Source: Lophius americanus
Lineage: Eukaryota; Chordata; Actinopteri; Lophiiformes; Lophiidae
Length of the DNA: 64,000 nt
Assembly (NCBI GenBank): GCA_037951165.1
Contig: JBBDHG010000063.1
Location: 124,001-188,000, forward strand
Reading direction: 5' to 3'
Part shown: positions 15,101-26,539 of the stretch, in pieces
How positions within the stretch are numbered: position 1 is the first letter of the stretch
Layout of the letters: every line of letters starts with the position of its first letter
Translations under genes and position numbers: made by a program
Notes under the pieces: generated by a model
The model's database searches: none
Seen by the model: only the letters and a program-made list of their open reading frames with translations
Told to the model about the DNA's origin: nothing

Positions 15101-18050
15101 ACGACCAGCAGCTCCCATCCATCCAGGCCAGCGCTCTCTCGCAGCAGGTCAGGCAGAGGCCGACAGGCCACATTCAGATCTGTTCTAAGTCTAGTCTTGC
15201 CTGAGAATGAGTGTGTTCCATATAGCAGCAACAGATATGTTCCCTGTCTCTGTTCTGATTGGCAGTTGGAGCAGTTCAACATGATGGACACCCCCCTCAC
15301 CTCTGACAGCCTTTATAACCAGACCTCCACCCTCAACTACTCCCAGGCACTGATGATGGGTCTGACTGGTGGCCATTGTAACCTGCAGGACTCACAACAG
15401 CTGGGCTACAGTAGCCATGGCAACATCCCCAATATCATTCTCACAGGTGCTGCTTCAACATCTCATTTGTTTCCTTTAGGTCTTACAGCGACATGAGACA
15501 TGTGGTAAACTGTTTTGTTGAAACGCTTTGGTCGAGATTTCTGAAAATCCACAACCAGAATAAAGGTTCTGCATATTGGGGCCATTTTTATAGCAACGCT
15601 ATTTGAAAATCAGTTTTGAGAGCTGTGTTGATCTTTCAATACATGGGTGTGTAATCAGATTTGATAATGTGTAAAATTATCTCTAAACATGATTTCTGAA
15701 AATGTAGAGGAATCTGAATATGTATATCCAGGAAACTGTGTGTGCGTAATGAGATTTTTAAATGGACTAAAAACAACTCCTAATCCGGAATAATATTAGC
15801 AACTGTTGTGAGATTTGTATATATGTACAGAGATCTTTAAATATGTATATAGATCTGTAAATGTTTAGAAACAAATATGTACATATATCTTAATGGCTAA
15901 AGTTGTCAAAGTATTTTTGCTACAAGAGTTGAAAATACAAAAAATCTATTAAATCTATTGACCTTTAATTGCTGGTCTTCATGTGACATTTGAGGCACTT
16001 CTGTTGTAGCAGAGAACATTATAAATTAAATGTATTATTATTATTATTATTAGATCTGCATTTGTGTATGGTAACATCTATGTGTGGAGATTTTCTGTTT
16101 ACCTTAGTAGCTAAACAGCGACACAGTCGACGATAGCACATACTGAACTGGGTTGCTGTTGAACTATATAAACAACCCCGATGTTAGATATATTTTCTAT
16201 TTCCATTACGTTTTTTTTGTTTTAAGTGGTAAGTGTGTGATTTTGGCTCAATCAGCTCAGGTTTCCAGTCGTTCTTCATCTTCATTCGCCTGCTGCGTGA
16301 TCGCAATGGTAATAGGAACATCTGACCAAATATGGCATCCCTTTCCCGCTATCAAATTCTTCCAACCTTCCTGAGTTAGGCAGCGAGGGAAAAGTCCAAT
16401 CAAAGTTAGGATGTGCACCTAATGACAGGTTCAACTGGTGCCATTTAAATTTACTTTAGGTTTTAAGGTCGGTCTAAAATAGGTTTATAAGGTGAAGGGT
16501 TTGATTATGACTGAATGAGAGATTGCCAAAACAGAAGATATCAGGACAAAATAAAGCCTATGCACATCCCAAATCTGCTTGAATGTCAGCTCTTCAGGAG
16601 GAAGAGAGAGAAGTTGAGAGTATTGCAAAATGCCTGGTGGGGTTAGGAGGTCAGACAGCAGTTGAATGAAGTTGAGGAATGAATGGAAACATCAGCTGTT
16701 CAATGTGGCGTCATGAAGATTACAAAATATAAAAAACATACTGGAATCAGTTCATCTATATAATTATTATTATTGAGGAAAACCGCAGCCTAGTCCAGTA
16801 TGTGGTACACTGGCTAGTGGTATGGAGGCTGTATGGCTACTGACCTACTTACATATATAATCTACACGAGCAAATCACCATAGACGGTGTCAGAGTTCTG
16901 ACACAGCAGAGGTGTCACAACGTCTTCACAGATATATTACACATTTACACCTGTGATTAAATCCACATAGATAGGGATACAAGAACACAATTCCCCTCAC
17001 ACATTTAATAAATATCTTAATTGTTTTGATACAATAATGGCCCCATACTTGTGTTTCACGTTTACTCGCATTACTTTATGTCGTGACATTTTTTCCAACA
17101 ACAAAAGCTGAACATTATAGACAAAGAAAAAAGTATTGCTGGACTATAGTAATGCATTATATTGTATTAGCATACCCAATGAACTAGCTTTAAATGACCA
17201 CACAATGGACCAACAACCTATTTTGAAAATTTCTAAATGAACAATAGTGTGAGATATGTATCAGTCACTTGGCTGCCAAATGAGCTTTGTTCTAAGTAGG
17301 ATAGTAATGTTTAAGATATATGGAATTGCGCATGCACCCTTTTTGACAAAACTGTAACTAAATCAATCAATTCAAGAAATACAGTATAAAAGTAATTTCA
17401 CTGAGGGGTATCCATGTTAGCACCAATATTTGATTTATCTGTGAGTGACTATTAGCTCACAGAAAAATGCTGCTCAAATTTATAACGTAAGCATTATATT
17501 TTTTTCACAACACTGAAAAAAAAACTGTTTTCAACCGGATTTTTCAGCTCAGACATTTCCCCTCTCTGCCTTCTGACAATCGTCATTGTCTGCTGTTAAC
17601 TGTCTGTTTACCAAAATATGTAGTTAAGATGTCAAGACGTCAAATCTCTTAACAGCAAGCTATTATCAAACCATTATGCCCACCTGTCAACATTTTGTCT
17701 CTTCCTGCTACTGTTGTTTTCTAATTATATCCACCAAGCCTTACCTTCTCTTTCTTAAAGCCCCAAAGAGAAAAACATCTGCCTGCTAATGACTTTAACT
17801 GTAAATGATTGTTTGACTTTGTGTCTTGCTTTCTTGCTGTTCAGTGAGCGGAGAGTCTCCCCCCAGCCTGCCTAAAGATCTCACTAGCTCCCTGTCCACA
17901 GATGTCAGCTTTGATATGGACTCCCAATTCCCAATGGACGATCTAAAAATTGACCCACTGACGCTTGATGGTCTGCACATGCTCAATGACCCGGATATGG
18001 TCCTAACTGACCCAGCCACGGAGGACGCGTTTCGCCTCGACCGGCTCTAA
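132..18050 (+). CDS. crtc1: CREB-regulated transcription coactivator 1 (5' exon missing)
   Basis: Coactivator that binds the CREB bZIP; it shuttles between cytoplasm and nucleus under SIK/AMPK phosphorylation and calcineurin. Exons: 132-248, 2696-2821, 3809-3870, 5436-5530, 6841-6926, 7018-7058, 7569-7759, 7914-8059, 8281-8364, 10162-10257, 11631-11735, 15064-15147, 15266-15446, 17845-18050 (stop TAA). They total 1620 nt in one open frame, 539 aa. The exon with the initiator and most of the CREB-binding domain lies upstream of the window. Landmarks: QYYGGSLPNVNQL in the first exon; RRTNSDSALHQS across the 3870/5436 junction, which carries the conserved 14-3-3/SIK serine; NTGGSLPDLTN at about 7622-7654; ANQSPTSPVSNQGFSP in exon 11631-11735; and the C-terminal transactivation end, closing in EDAFRLDRL. 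The ending KIDPLTLDGLHMLNDPDM matches CRTC1 rather than CRTC2 or CRTC3. All introns look GT-AG except 2822-3808 (AT-AC). Donors after 8059 and 8364 are weak but keep phase. Confidence 0.95.
505..612 (+). repeat. teleost interspersed repeat fragment (L2/V-SINE tail type)
   Basis: Contains the sentence-like core CTGGTGACTTGTCCAGGGTG and later GCTGGGATAGGCTCCAGCCC, ending near GATCAGGATAAGC. This combination is the familiar 3' portion of very abundant fish LINE2-related and SINE repeats. Family assignment is from memory of the motif, not from a search. Confidence 0.6.
2011..2030 (+). repeat. copy 1 of CRE-containing 20-mer
   Basis: Reads GAAAACATTATTATGACGTC and is followed by A, completing the CRE palindrome TGACGTCA. 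Two further copies lie at 44283-44302 and, on the other strand, at 48316-48335. Confidence 0.6.
2822..3808 (+). other. crtc1: crtc1 intron with AT-AC ends, U12-type
   Basis: The exon before it ends in codons for NGRQ at 2821. The intron then begins ATATCTTTT, one base off the minor-spliceosome AT-AC donor ATATCCTTT. The next exon, fixed by homology to the CRTC1 stretch DSCPYG...SPP.DTSW, starts at 3809 directly after CCCAC. TTTTCTTAAC at 3787-3796 fits the U12 branch-point consensus, with its adenosines 13-14 nt from the 3' end. Reading past 2821 meets an in-frame TAG before any GT. A second AC at 3813-3814 would drop two residues. Confidence 0.85.
4245..4580 (+). pseudogene. degenerate coding-like fragment, possibly TACC-like
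   Basis: Inside a crtc1 intron. In + strand frames it reads KKPAVAIPLRNVTLGTKKNP, then after breaks SYTFELDTFDDPNFN, a stop, FASERSIANAP, and after a frameshift SYSFEYNISNDSTQEMSSSD. The repeated acidic pattern SY.F....(D)D...(N) resembles the SxxFDxDxxDDPNFNPF-type repeats I associate with TACC (transforming acidic coiled-coil) proteins. The stops and frameshift argue for a dead, probably retroposed or captured, fragment. The TACC assignment is a weak inference. Confidence 0.3.
4739..5029 (-). CDS. antisense ORF with signal-peptide-like start, unrecognised
   Basis: On the - strand an ATG at 5029 opens a 96-codon ORF. It starts MLGVWLGALILLLSPLSWAE, a good hydrophobic signal peptide with a small-residue cleavage site, followed by cysteine-bearing sequence and SNFRYKDGVFTN. 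That last stretch loosely recalls the prodomain ending of classical cadherins or desmosomal cadherins (DFRV..DGTVY), but I cannot establish homology. It could be the first exon of a gene fragment captured in a crtc1 intron, since a CAG|GTACAA donor-like site sits inside it, or chance. No downstream exons were found on this strand. Confidence 0.25.
   Translation of the reverse strand: MLGVWLGALILLLSPLSWAELSGCSQEFIKGAFRDTAIRAFNDSDIHVNVELGSDPCAHVFLVKLSDTESNFRYKDGVFTNIGSREEPVVSVRRWF
5207..5262 (+). repeat. SINE/MITE fragment with B-box-like core
   Basis: Contains TAGGTTGGTGGTTTGATACC followed by GGCTCCTCCGGTC and TTTCAAAGTGT. This resembles a common fish repeat whose core is GGTTGGTGGTTCGATCCCCG. 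It directly adjoins the coding-like patchwork at 4245-5029, so that patchwork may sit inside a larger mobile element. Confidence 0.45.
8365..10161 (+). other. crtc1 intron, no gene seen
   Basis: AT-rich intron. It contains a short (AATT)n tract at about 8987-9010 and A/T-rich filler. I see no exon-like sequence; codon-level similarity to CRTC1 resumes at 10162. Confidence 0.7.
8987..9010. repeat. (AATT)n microsatellite
   Basis: Several consecutive AATT units follow a short TA run inside a crtc1 intron. Confidence 0.85.
11736..15063 (+). other. crtc1 intron of 3.3 kb
   Basis: Holds the MITE-like element at 12655-13125 and otherwise AT-rich sequence. No crtc1 exon is missing here: phase and protein continue directly from GGSPQ to HNSILGSVF. 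Confidence 0.7.
12655..13125. mobile_element. MITE-like element, PIF/Harbinger type suspected
   Basis: The left side (about 12672-12735) holds AACTCAGAGCTGGGTTGAA, GGAAGTAGGTCTAACAAACT and CCGAGTTATCCCTGAGCTC. The right side (about 13029-13125) holds ACCCAGAGTTGAACTTAGCT, CCTCGTCTCAGGCTTAAAAA and CCACTAAACCCACTTCTTG. These are recognisable, decayed forms of an inverted-terminal-repeat element common in fish genomes. No transposase is present, so it is non-autonomous. Exact ends and family need a repeat library. Confidence 0.5.
15447..17844 (+). other. last crtc1 intron, no gene seen
   Basis: AT-rich 2.4 kb intron between the exon ending NIPNIILT and the terminal exon beginning SGESPPSL. It contains only the tiny LINE tail at 16016-16052 and no exon-like sequence that I can support. 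Confidence 0.7.
16016..16052 (+). mobile_element. minimal LINE 3' end, copy D
   Basis: Only CATTATAAATTAAATGT plus an ATT microsatellite. This is identical to the extreme 3' end of the longer LINE copy at 34052-34541. It looks like an extremely 5'-truncated insertion in the last crtc1 intron. Confidence 0.5.
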
Positions 18051-19740
18051 CCAGCACTGGTGCACAGGTGTGTGGTTTCTGCTGCCCAGGGTCGGGGGAG
18101 CAATTTCTTGTGCGTTGGGGCAGAGCGTTGAGTGCACTAAAACTAAGCAACTGCAAACAAACCTTGCAAGAGAGCTCTTTACAGAAACTTTCATTGTAAG
18201 AAGACGCAGTAAAATGTTTTTGAAGACGGCTGCCAGCCTCCCTTCTCTCCAGAACGTTTAAGATGGTTTACGACTGATGACTTTATATGTTATGAATGTG
18301 TTCAGGGTTCTGCCAGTACCATTTTTCTGCAAAATGCAACATCCAGCTTTGGTTTATTTTAGATGTTTAGTTTTTAGCTCATCGCTCTCCTGTTAACATA
18401 GAGAAACTAAATCAACTTTCTTTTCCCTCTGTGCCAACGCGTTCCCCGTATGTCCAGTGAGGGTATTAGGTTATTTCTAATCCCTGTATATTTGTTACAG
18501 AAACCAAAGCCAGGCGTGGTTTGATTTTTCACAATGTTTTCCTCAAGTTGTGAATGGTGACATGTCATTCTTTTTCCACCTGTGGACTTTTTTAAGAATT
18601 TAAGGATTTTGATTTTACTGTGGTAACTAACATTCATGAGTAATGCATCAAATCACAAATCACTGTGCATACTTGTTTTGCCTTAATAGCTTAACCTTTT
18701 GGTTTTAATGCAAAGATGACTATTATGTTAATAATGACAGAAAGACGTTTTAATTGTCAGTAATATTTACATGGGGTTTGGTCTACATCTTTCACTGTTG
18801 CGTGCTTCTATTGTGGAGGTGTGCTGATTTTTATCAATCGCTTTATCCTTTGCCGCAAAAGCATATCGTTTTTTCCTTTTGAAGTGTCAGTCAGATCTTA
18901 ATGAGTTCTCTGTTACGATAAAGACATTTAAAGGCTTGTTTTTGTATCTTACGTGTAGAAAATGTGATAAGATTTTGCGTGATGGTATCTATGCAAAACA
19001 GCGATTGATTTAGGACTGTAAAATGAAAGAGATGAATCTGAACCCCTGCCAGTAGGCAGGATTTTCACAGAACGCACAACGATGGTGTCATGTTAGTTGT
19101 CTTTGGATCATTTTGAAACTCCTTACATTGTTTTTTTGGACCATTTGGTTTGGATAAAAAGGCTATGTGGTTGTGGCGTATAGTACAACTCTCCTGGATT
19201 GCTTCCAAAGATGTGATATCAGTGTAGTCGAAATATATATTTTTCCAGAAAATTGAACTGCCTCTCTACAACATGTTGGTAAAGCATTGTTGATGCATTG
19301 AGAATGTATTTAGGTCACATCTTTAAAGTTATGTTCTTAGCATCTAGTCATCCACATGGCCTCTCATATTTAGTCTTTATGTAGTTACTGTAAGACCAAA
19401 TATATTTCGCCTGTTATTTTTTCCTCCCTGCAAAAAGTCTGGGCCCTTTATGGATTTGTTCCACGTCTGTCCGGTCTTTGGTTCTGCAATTATCTAACTT
19501 CATGTATTTTGCTCTATGACGTCAATGTGTTTCTCAGTGAGGTGATACAATGGATTCCGCCATAACAGCGGCACTTTATACATTTATTTAAAATACCTAT
19601 TTATGAGAGTTTATATACCACACCCCTTTGACTGTTATGTGCACTGGACCTGTTTGCCCTGTCCTGTCTTTAATTAAACATGCCTTCTTGTAAAAAAAAA
19701 AAAGAAAGAAAGAAAGAAAATAAATATTAAAAGAATAAAT
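18051..19740 (+). other. crtc1: crtc1 3' untranslated region (probable extent)
   Basis: Non-coding sequence directly follows the crtc1 stop. No homology-supported ORF occurs. The first convincing end signal is ATTAAA at 19673-19678, followed by a genomic A-run and GAAA repeats (about 19691-19720) and further AATAAA words to 19738. The true end could lie further downstream, because AT-rich sequence with more AATAAA words continues to about 24.5 kb. Confidence 0.5.
19673..19678 (+). terminator. candidate polyadenylation signal (ATTAAA) of crtc1
   Basis: ATTAAA hexamer about 1.6 kb after the crtc1 stop, with an A-rich stretch beginning 13 nt later. Similar AATAAA words follow at about 19720 and 19733, so the cleavage site is not fixed. 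Confidence 0.4.
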
Positions 19741-22700
19741 TATAATTATTTTTGAAAAGTCAAATACAGATAATGTATTTAAAAGAGCTGTTTTACTTAA
19801 TCTTGAGTATTTTGTCAGATGTCTACTGTAACATTTTTCCTAAATTTGGGAAAACATTTGTGTACTGAGATAGTGACGCTCAAAGGTTTGCTGTCATGAT
19901 CTTGTGCTGCAGCGCGTAGATAGAAGATGCTGAAAATGATCAGCAAAGTAAGATATTATTGAAATAGCTGAAGATGCAGGCACGTTATAGTATGATTTAC
20001 AGATGAGTACAATTGTAATTTGCAGGGCAAATTTCAAACAACTGCTCCAGATAGGATCAACATATCCCTGAAAAAGATTTCAGGATTTATATTGTAACTC
20101 CAGCTCCAAAGACCAACTCCAATTATTGTCAAAATGCGCATTAAAGAATTCACTTTCATTTAGGACACTGTATAGTCATTTTCCCATCCGTATTCCACAA
20201 TATAGAAAAGGCTGGTATATAGCTGCAACATTCGGTCTGTTGATGTTTGTCTAGGTCCTACTGTGCATGCCTATTTCAGCACTATCACATAATATCAACC
20301 ACAAAAATTGACACAAATCATATTCAATCAGTTAAGTTTTGGAGCTTGAAGATTTTTCCTTTATTTGATAATACTCTAATGTTTTGGATGCATCATGTTT
20401 CTTGATGGTGAGTTGTTGTTGTTGTTTTTCAATCTGTCAAGGTGGGACTGCTAGAGTCTCTGAACTTGCTTTTGAAACATTATGGCCTGAGTTTTATTAT
20501 CCATTGAAATTTTGGAATTATCCTTATTTGTCTTCAGTTTTTTGTTTTTCTTGTTTGGTGATTCTGTCCGATGTGTCTTTTTGAATCAGCATCATGCGTA
20601 GGCTGTGTGTGTGACAAGTAAAGCCTAAAAGCATCAGAGATATGGTCCGTTATGCACATGCAAAAGCTGTTGTTTGGTACTACGTTTTACTTTACAATAT
20701 AGAGTATGTGCTTACTTTTATTATGTTATGGTAAATTTAGACTAACTTTGTATATTGCTGTATGGTAGGAATTTGTGTTTTGTGTGAAATGATGACGAAG
20801 TGAGAAGATTTACAGAGAACTACTGCACTGCCATTGGTCATCGTGGCTCAGTCTCCTCCTTTGGACCTCAGACTTACATCTTTGTAGGTCTATTTTCTCC
20901 TCTGTTGTGTCTCTTTTGTTGTTGTGGTTTTCTTTTTTTGTGCTTATGTAGATAATAGCGCTGGCTGATCCGTCTCCCTGTGACTGCCATCTTTTTATGC
21001 ATCAATGTTCAGGTATCCATTTGTATTAAACCAGTGTTTACAGAGGCAAGAGTTTACAGCAGATCAATGTTTGTTTTCTCTCCATTAATATGTTTTAACT
21101 CCATTAAATACTGTATTTGGAATAGCAGACTAAATAGGAACCACTCGCAATGTAGAATATCAAATACTTAATTAACTGGATCAGTATTGGAATTTAATGG
21201 CATTAATTTCAAGATTATGAAACTACTTACTACTTAATGGGTAATTCAGTTAAATTCCTTGATCATGTTTGGCTTTAGAGTTTATTCTAATACATTTTTT
21301 TTTTATCTACTTGACTCTAATTCGGATAAATTCCTTCTTCCTAACTACTCTCAAAGAGCAGCTAGATGCCACCAGAAGGCTGTATTCAAACAGAATGGGT
21401 TCTGGTTAGGTCTTATTCAATATACTGTATTTCAATAGTAATATTGTCATCAGCTCTCTAAATGACTATCTTGGGGTTGAATCAATTAAACTAATAAGCC
21501 AAAGCTAAAAGCAACCATAAATGGGATATTACTATTAACTGCTGAAACATAACCTCTCCTATTAAGTACATAAGAAAAGACTGAAATGCTTTGTGTTTAC
21601 CAATAACATTTTTAAAACGTTTTTGAAACCTGGGGGTTCTATAAACCTAACAATGCATAGTTTATATCAAACACAATTTCTGAAATTCTTGCAAGTCTGT
21701 CACTGATGCTAATTTTCAAAAAATAGCCAAGAGAATACATTCAAGCGTTGTAAAGATTTAAAAGTTTGACTTATGGTTCATAAATCTACAATTATTTAGA
21801 GATAATTACCAGGTAGACAAATCTTCTTAAGGAAGTAACACCCAGACTACACCTAGAAATGTATGAAGAACATTTCTGATGCGTCACTCTTAAAGACAAA
21901 CTGACTGGGAAAGATGTAATGGAATCCTTGTCTTGTCTCGTCACTCAGTTGTTCAACAACATCTTTGTGTGCATTTTGAGGACAGACCTCTGCTGGTTGA
22001 AACCTCATACAATGGCAGCTAAAATGTTATATAATGAGTTTTGTTTCTGAATGTAGTGAGCCCAAACACTGCACATGCATTTTACTGCCGTGAATGGGTG
22101 CACTACGCTCCAAGGGCACCCGCAGCAACAGGAAACATTATGCTCATAGAATATGCAAATGCAGCACAGCTTGGCAAGTTGATAGATATTTTTTAAATAA
22201 CCCTTTAAAAATTACTGGTTCAAACCTTGTTCTTCAAAATGTGCGTTTTCTGTTTTAAACGTCAAATCGGACCAAAAGAATCCAAGTTGGCTGTAAAATG
22301 TGTGTTATATTCAAGGTGAAAAGCGCTTCTGTTTGAACTGTACCTGATGTATTTTTCTTGTTTGAAGGCTTCTGTCTTTGTATCTTTGCATTAATATTTG
22401 TAAATGAGATGAAAATAAATATATCTGGATGAGGAAACGCATAAGGAGATTTCCTCTTTTCTGTTGTCAGTAGATTGACTACAAAGAACACTGGGAAACA
22501 AGGAGCTACAACAGGAATTAGATAAAAATAATAATAATAATAATACATTTAATTTATAATGCATGATGATGATCACAGCCCTCATAACTGGCATAAGTTA
22601 GACTTTTCCCCCCACTACACAGCTTGGCCTTCAGTATTTGCCCCTCCTCTCCCACTCTGTCTACACTAACCATTTTAATAAAACTGCTTCTTACTTGAAG

Positions 22701-25070
22701 GATGAGTATGAAAAAAGTAGAGATCAGGATTGCACCATGTGGATTTTTGCTTTGTCATTATCAATACTAACATGACTTCTCAATGCATCACTGCTAAGTA
22801 TGACTGATCCCCAAGAGAATATACAGTATGTCTGGCAAAAATCTAAAAGTCCTGAGCTGATGACCACTCCCATTTCTAACCCAAAATTTTTGACCACCAT
22901 TCACGTCTTGATTGATGCGACACAAATCTCTCCTATGATGGTCAGGTGGGTAAGCAACGTTTTTGGGACCAGCATGAACTAACAACCCATAATAAGTGGA
23001 AGCCACATGACGTAAGGTGTTGATGAGCTCACAGGAGGTTAGATATCTGATGAAACCATTGGTTGAGCAGTGAAATAAAGTGAAACCTTAAAAAAATCCA
23101 GATCTTTTTATTTGTATTTAACCCCTTACTCTTAACATTACTTGGACGAACAAGATTCTGCAAAATCAGACTTTCTCTTAGGAACTGTAGGACCCCACCT
23201 GCTGGTAAAGTGGTGGCACTGCTGATTTCTGCTGGCGTCTTGTGGGACAGAAGGTTTTTGATACTGGTCTTTACCCTTAATGGCCCACTGTTGTTAAATT
23301 ATAGCATCATATTTAACTTTTGTAGACAGAAAGCTACAAGTATGTTGAACTTTAAAGATCACAATCAATAATTGATGGATCTTTACTACGATATTAGTTA
23401 GTAAATGTGTATGTAGGCTTGTCCAAGTAGCATGAAATCCCTCTATCTGCAAACCTTTCTTGAAGGTCATCTCTTTGTTTTAATCGGACTAAGTATATAT
23501 AGATTCAAGCAATGCCTGATATATTTTCTGTAATTATTGCAATGTCTACAACATGCATCTAACATGTTAATGTAGAATTCAATTATCATACTAGATGTTG
23601 AGTTTGTTCTGAGAAAGTTTTGTAACAATGGGTCAAAGTTGTATTCAGATTTGTCTTTTCACCTTAAGTATATCATGAAGACTTTTTGCCTCTCAACATC
23701 ATAGTCTCATGTGTTTATATATTATGGAGATGATAATAGAAATATAAAGTAATAGAAATACAATGTAATTAATGTCTCACATATTTCACATTAATCACTG
23801 TAATAATTTTGAATTAAGATCAGAATTTATGGCAGTTTCTGCAGAACGATTTGAAACCCTATTGATATCTTATGATGAAAGAAATATATATTTTACCGAT
23901 CCTGGGTTTTTTTCTTGGGCTTGTATGTTTGTCCATAACATTTTAGAGAATATAAAGTCTTGTTTCGGGATATTTCTTATTTTTCCTTATACCACTGAAA
24001 ATGTAATAATTTCTGGGTTTAGATTATTGGTCAGATGATTTTCATACATTTTTCATAACTTTTTTAATATTACAGACTGAATCAATTATTCAAAATCATC
24101 AGATTAACCTGTGAGAAACCATTCGAACAAAGTTGTCACAAAAAGAAAATTCTTATACAGCCTTATCCTTAATATCTAATTCATAATTTTAATTTTAATT
24201 TTGTTGGTTGTAACATAATGTGAATTTCAATCCATTTACTATCTGAATGCTTTAGTAACATGTCTTGTATTACTTCTACCCAGTTCTTACAATATGCCTT
24301 AGTTTTATTAATAATTTTCGATTTTCATGATGTAAAACCTAATCAGCGAAAGAATATATTTAATACTTGCTGTTGAATTGTAAATGAAAATGTGAATATG
24401 TTTTTCTCTGTAAAAAAAAAAAAGGACACGCATTTCAAAAATAATTTCAAAATCAAATTTGGTATTTTATATGTTATCAAATATTCATTTAAGGAGAAAT
24501 TAGTCGGAGATCATATGGGTTACCTGAAAGAGAAATAAATAACTGTTTTCTGCACTCAAACAATTTTTTAAGTTATTTATTGGAGAACATTAAAAATACC
24601 ATCACTATTAGTACCAACGTACAATGAAATGTCACAAAAATAGTGAAGTGCATTTAATGAAACAGTTTGTGGACAAATATCATGACTCGTGCAGACAACA
24701 GATTAAATTTTTTAATTATGATCAATAGTAAAGCAACAAACAAAAAAGTAGATGTTGCAAATTTAGTGGAATTTTGTCGCTTTGGCCAATTTTGTACTTG
24801 AGTGTTTGGGTGTTTCGATTTAATGTTTGATGAAAGATTTCCAGATCTGTTTGTTTAAAATTCAATACAGTGGATATTATAGATTTTAGAGAAACAGCAG
24901 ATAAATCAATTACGTATATTACCTAAACCTTTAACATGTACTTTTACTCCAGATCTACACATAAATTTAGTAATATTAATTGAAAAACATCCTATGAGTA
25001 AAAGAAAGTGAGAAGGAACATTCTAATGCACAATGAGTACTTACTTTGCTAATAATACGTTTATGCTTTT
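19741..25070. other. AT-rich intergenic or extended 3' UTR DNA
   Basis: About 5 kb of AT-rich sequence between the probable crtc1 end and the LINE copy at 25074. Short ORFs on both strands match no protein I recognise. Only the minimal LINE tail at 22525-22562 could be identified. It may be partly transcribed as alternative long crtc1 3' UTR. Confidence 0.5.
22525..22562 (-). mobile_element. minimal LINE 3' end, copy E
   Basis: ATAATAATA microsatellite followed by ATACATTTAATTTATAATGC, the reverse complement of the 3' terminus seen in the longer LINE copies. No body sequence remains. Confidence 0.5.
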
Positions 25071-25073
25071 ATT

Positions 25074-25620
25074 TAATAATAATAATAATAATAATACATT
25101 TAATTTATAATGCACTTTACATTTGGATCAAATCTCAAAGTGCTACAAAGCAAAAGCAGATAAAAGCATCAATAAAAAAATAAAAAAATAACTATACAAA
25201 AACATGACCAAAAGTATTAATGTTAATTACAGTTATAGGTTCTGCTAAAAAGGAAAGTTTTAAGTCCTTTTTTAAATGTGTCAGTCATCTGTGGAGCCCT
25301 GAGATGGTCAGGGAGTGCATTCCGCCGACGAGGGGCAGCAGAACAGAAAGCCCGATCTCCCATGGTGCTGAGCTTAGTCCGGGGAAGGAGGAAGCGGTAT
25401 GAGTGGGTAGAACGGAGGGATCGTGTCGAGGTCAGTGGGGTGAGTAGTTCTTTCAGGTAGGGGGGTGCGTTACCATGGATGCACTGGTGAGTGAGGAGAG
25501 AGATCTTATAATCAATCCTGGTGGAGATGGGAAGCCAATGAAGGGAATGAAGAACAGGGGTGATATGTTCGTGTTTACGAACTCTCATCAGGATCCTTGC
25601 AGCACTGTTTTGAACATACT
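25074..25620 (-). mobile_element. 5'-truncated L2/CR1-type LINE 3' end, copy A
   Basis: On the - strand, 25588 to 25223 is an intact open frame for the C-terminal end of a non-LTR retrotransposon reverse-transcriptase protein: HITPVLHSLHWLPI, then PPYLKELLTP, RSLRST, GDRAFCSAAPR, NALPDHLRAP and FKKGLKTFLF. These motifs typify the tail of fish L2/CR1-clade ORF2. A short 3' UTR ends in the ATT microsatellite at 25074-25097. The catalytic RT core is absent, so the copy is dead on arrival. The uninterrupted frame and similarity to copy B suggest a fairly young insertion. Confidence 0.8.
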
Positions 25621-25639
25621 GCAGTCAAAATAATTAATT

Positions 25640-25730
25640 AAGGTTTGAAAGCAGGGCTTTTACTTGTAGTAGTATATTTTCACAGTGTGGTATTTACTTA
25701 CAGAATTGTCTGATTACTTCATCCACCACT
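25640..25730. repeat. fragment of a common teleost MITE
   Basis: Contains GGGCTTTTACTTGTAGTAGT, TTTTCACAGTGTGGTATT and ACTTCATCCACCACTGAGGC, a decayed version of the ACTTCTTCCACCACTG-bearing repeat familiar from fish genomes. It abuts LINE copy A. Recognition is from memory only. Confidence 0.4.
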
Positions 25731-26345
25731 GAGGCTGGGGTTACAAATTCCATCACAGAGAAGGCAAACATTAAAGATGGAGACCACATTCAGGGCCGAA
25801 AAGGACTAATATTAGCCATGTTTAATATGAGGTATTATGAAAAGAAAACACCAAATTACAGTCAAATGAAATAATTGTAAATAGATCAGCATAACTAATT
25901 CTTGCGTATCCCTCTCTATCAGCAGTTTCACCGAATCATTTCGAACGAAAAGTTTTAATTAATAGGAAGTAATAACAGTCAGAAAACTATACTTTTCAAG
26001 TTACAAATTATATTTTAAATCAATCGGTTTTTAATTAATCAATCAATATAAAAAAACAACAACTTTGAATAACCCTTGGTAAATGGCTTGGCTGATTTAG
26101 CCCTTATCCTTCTTCTGCGACAATATATCAGAAAAGTACACTATTGCTCCTCTTATCTGTTTCTGCAGTTTGAGCAACTGCACCACAAAAAAGCTGAAAA
26201 ATGTAATACTAATACTATATAATACTAATAATGTTTTGCCTAAAATTTATTAGAGTGACTAGAAAAACGCTGATATCCAACAAGTTGACCACAGAGGATC
26301 AGGAAGAAGCGCTTGTGCTCTTGAATGACACACCGGCTATCGCGA

Positions 26346-26357
26346 TGCATTCTGGGA
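26346..26357 (-). promoter_or_regulatory. ZNF143/SBS-like site upstream of med26
   Basis: TGCATTCTGGGA; its complement TCCCAGAATGCA fits the core of the Staf/ZNF143-THAP11 motif. It lies about 630 bp before the med26 ATG. Confidence 0.4.
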
Positions 26358-26539
26358 CTTGATGTATCGGTGGTTTTGGGCTGCATACCAACGGGACAGT
26401 TCTTATAGAAATTGGACATTGTCTGTTTTTATGTCTCCCAGACACAAATGTTTTGGGGGCGGATGAGGCCCGCGGACCTTGAGTTTGACATGGGGTTTAG
26501 GGGATAATATCAAGGCAATCCAACTGTTCTTCGACTTAT

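Noticed and set aside
132..18050. Gene could be crtc2 or crtc3
   Set aside because: The C-terminus (KIDPLTLDGLHMLNDPDM) and the LEQFNMM...NYSQALMMGLTG block match CRTC1 and differ clearly from what I know of CRTC2 and CRTC3.
22794..23006. ORFs on both strands at this position in the intergenic region
   Set aside because: Both strands are open over the same 180 bp and neither gives a recognised motif.
25223..25588. Intact 121-codon frame as a host gene
   Set aside because: Its motifs are those of a LINE reverse-transcriptase C-terminus, and it ends in the LINE 3' UTR and microsatellite tail.
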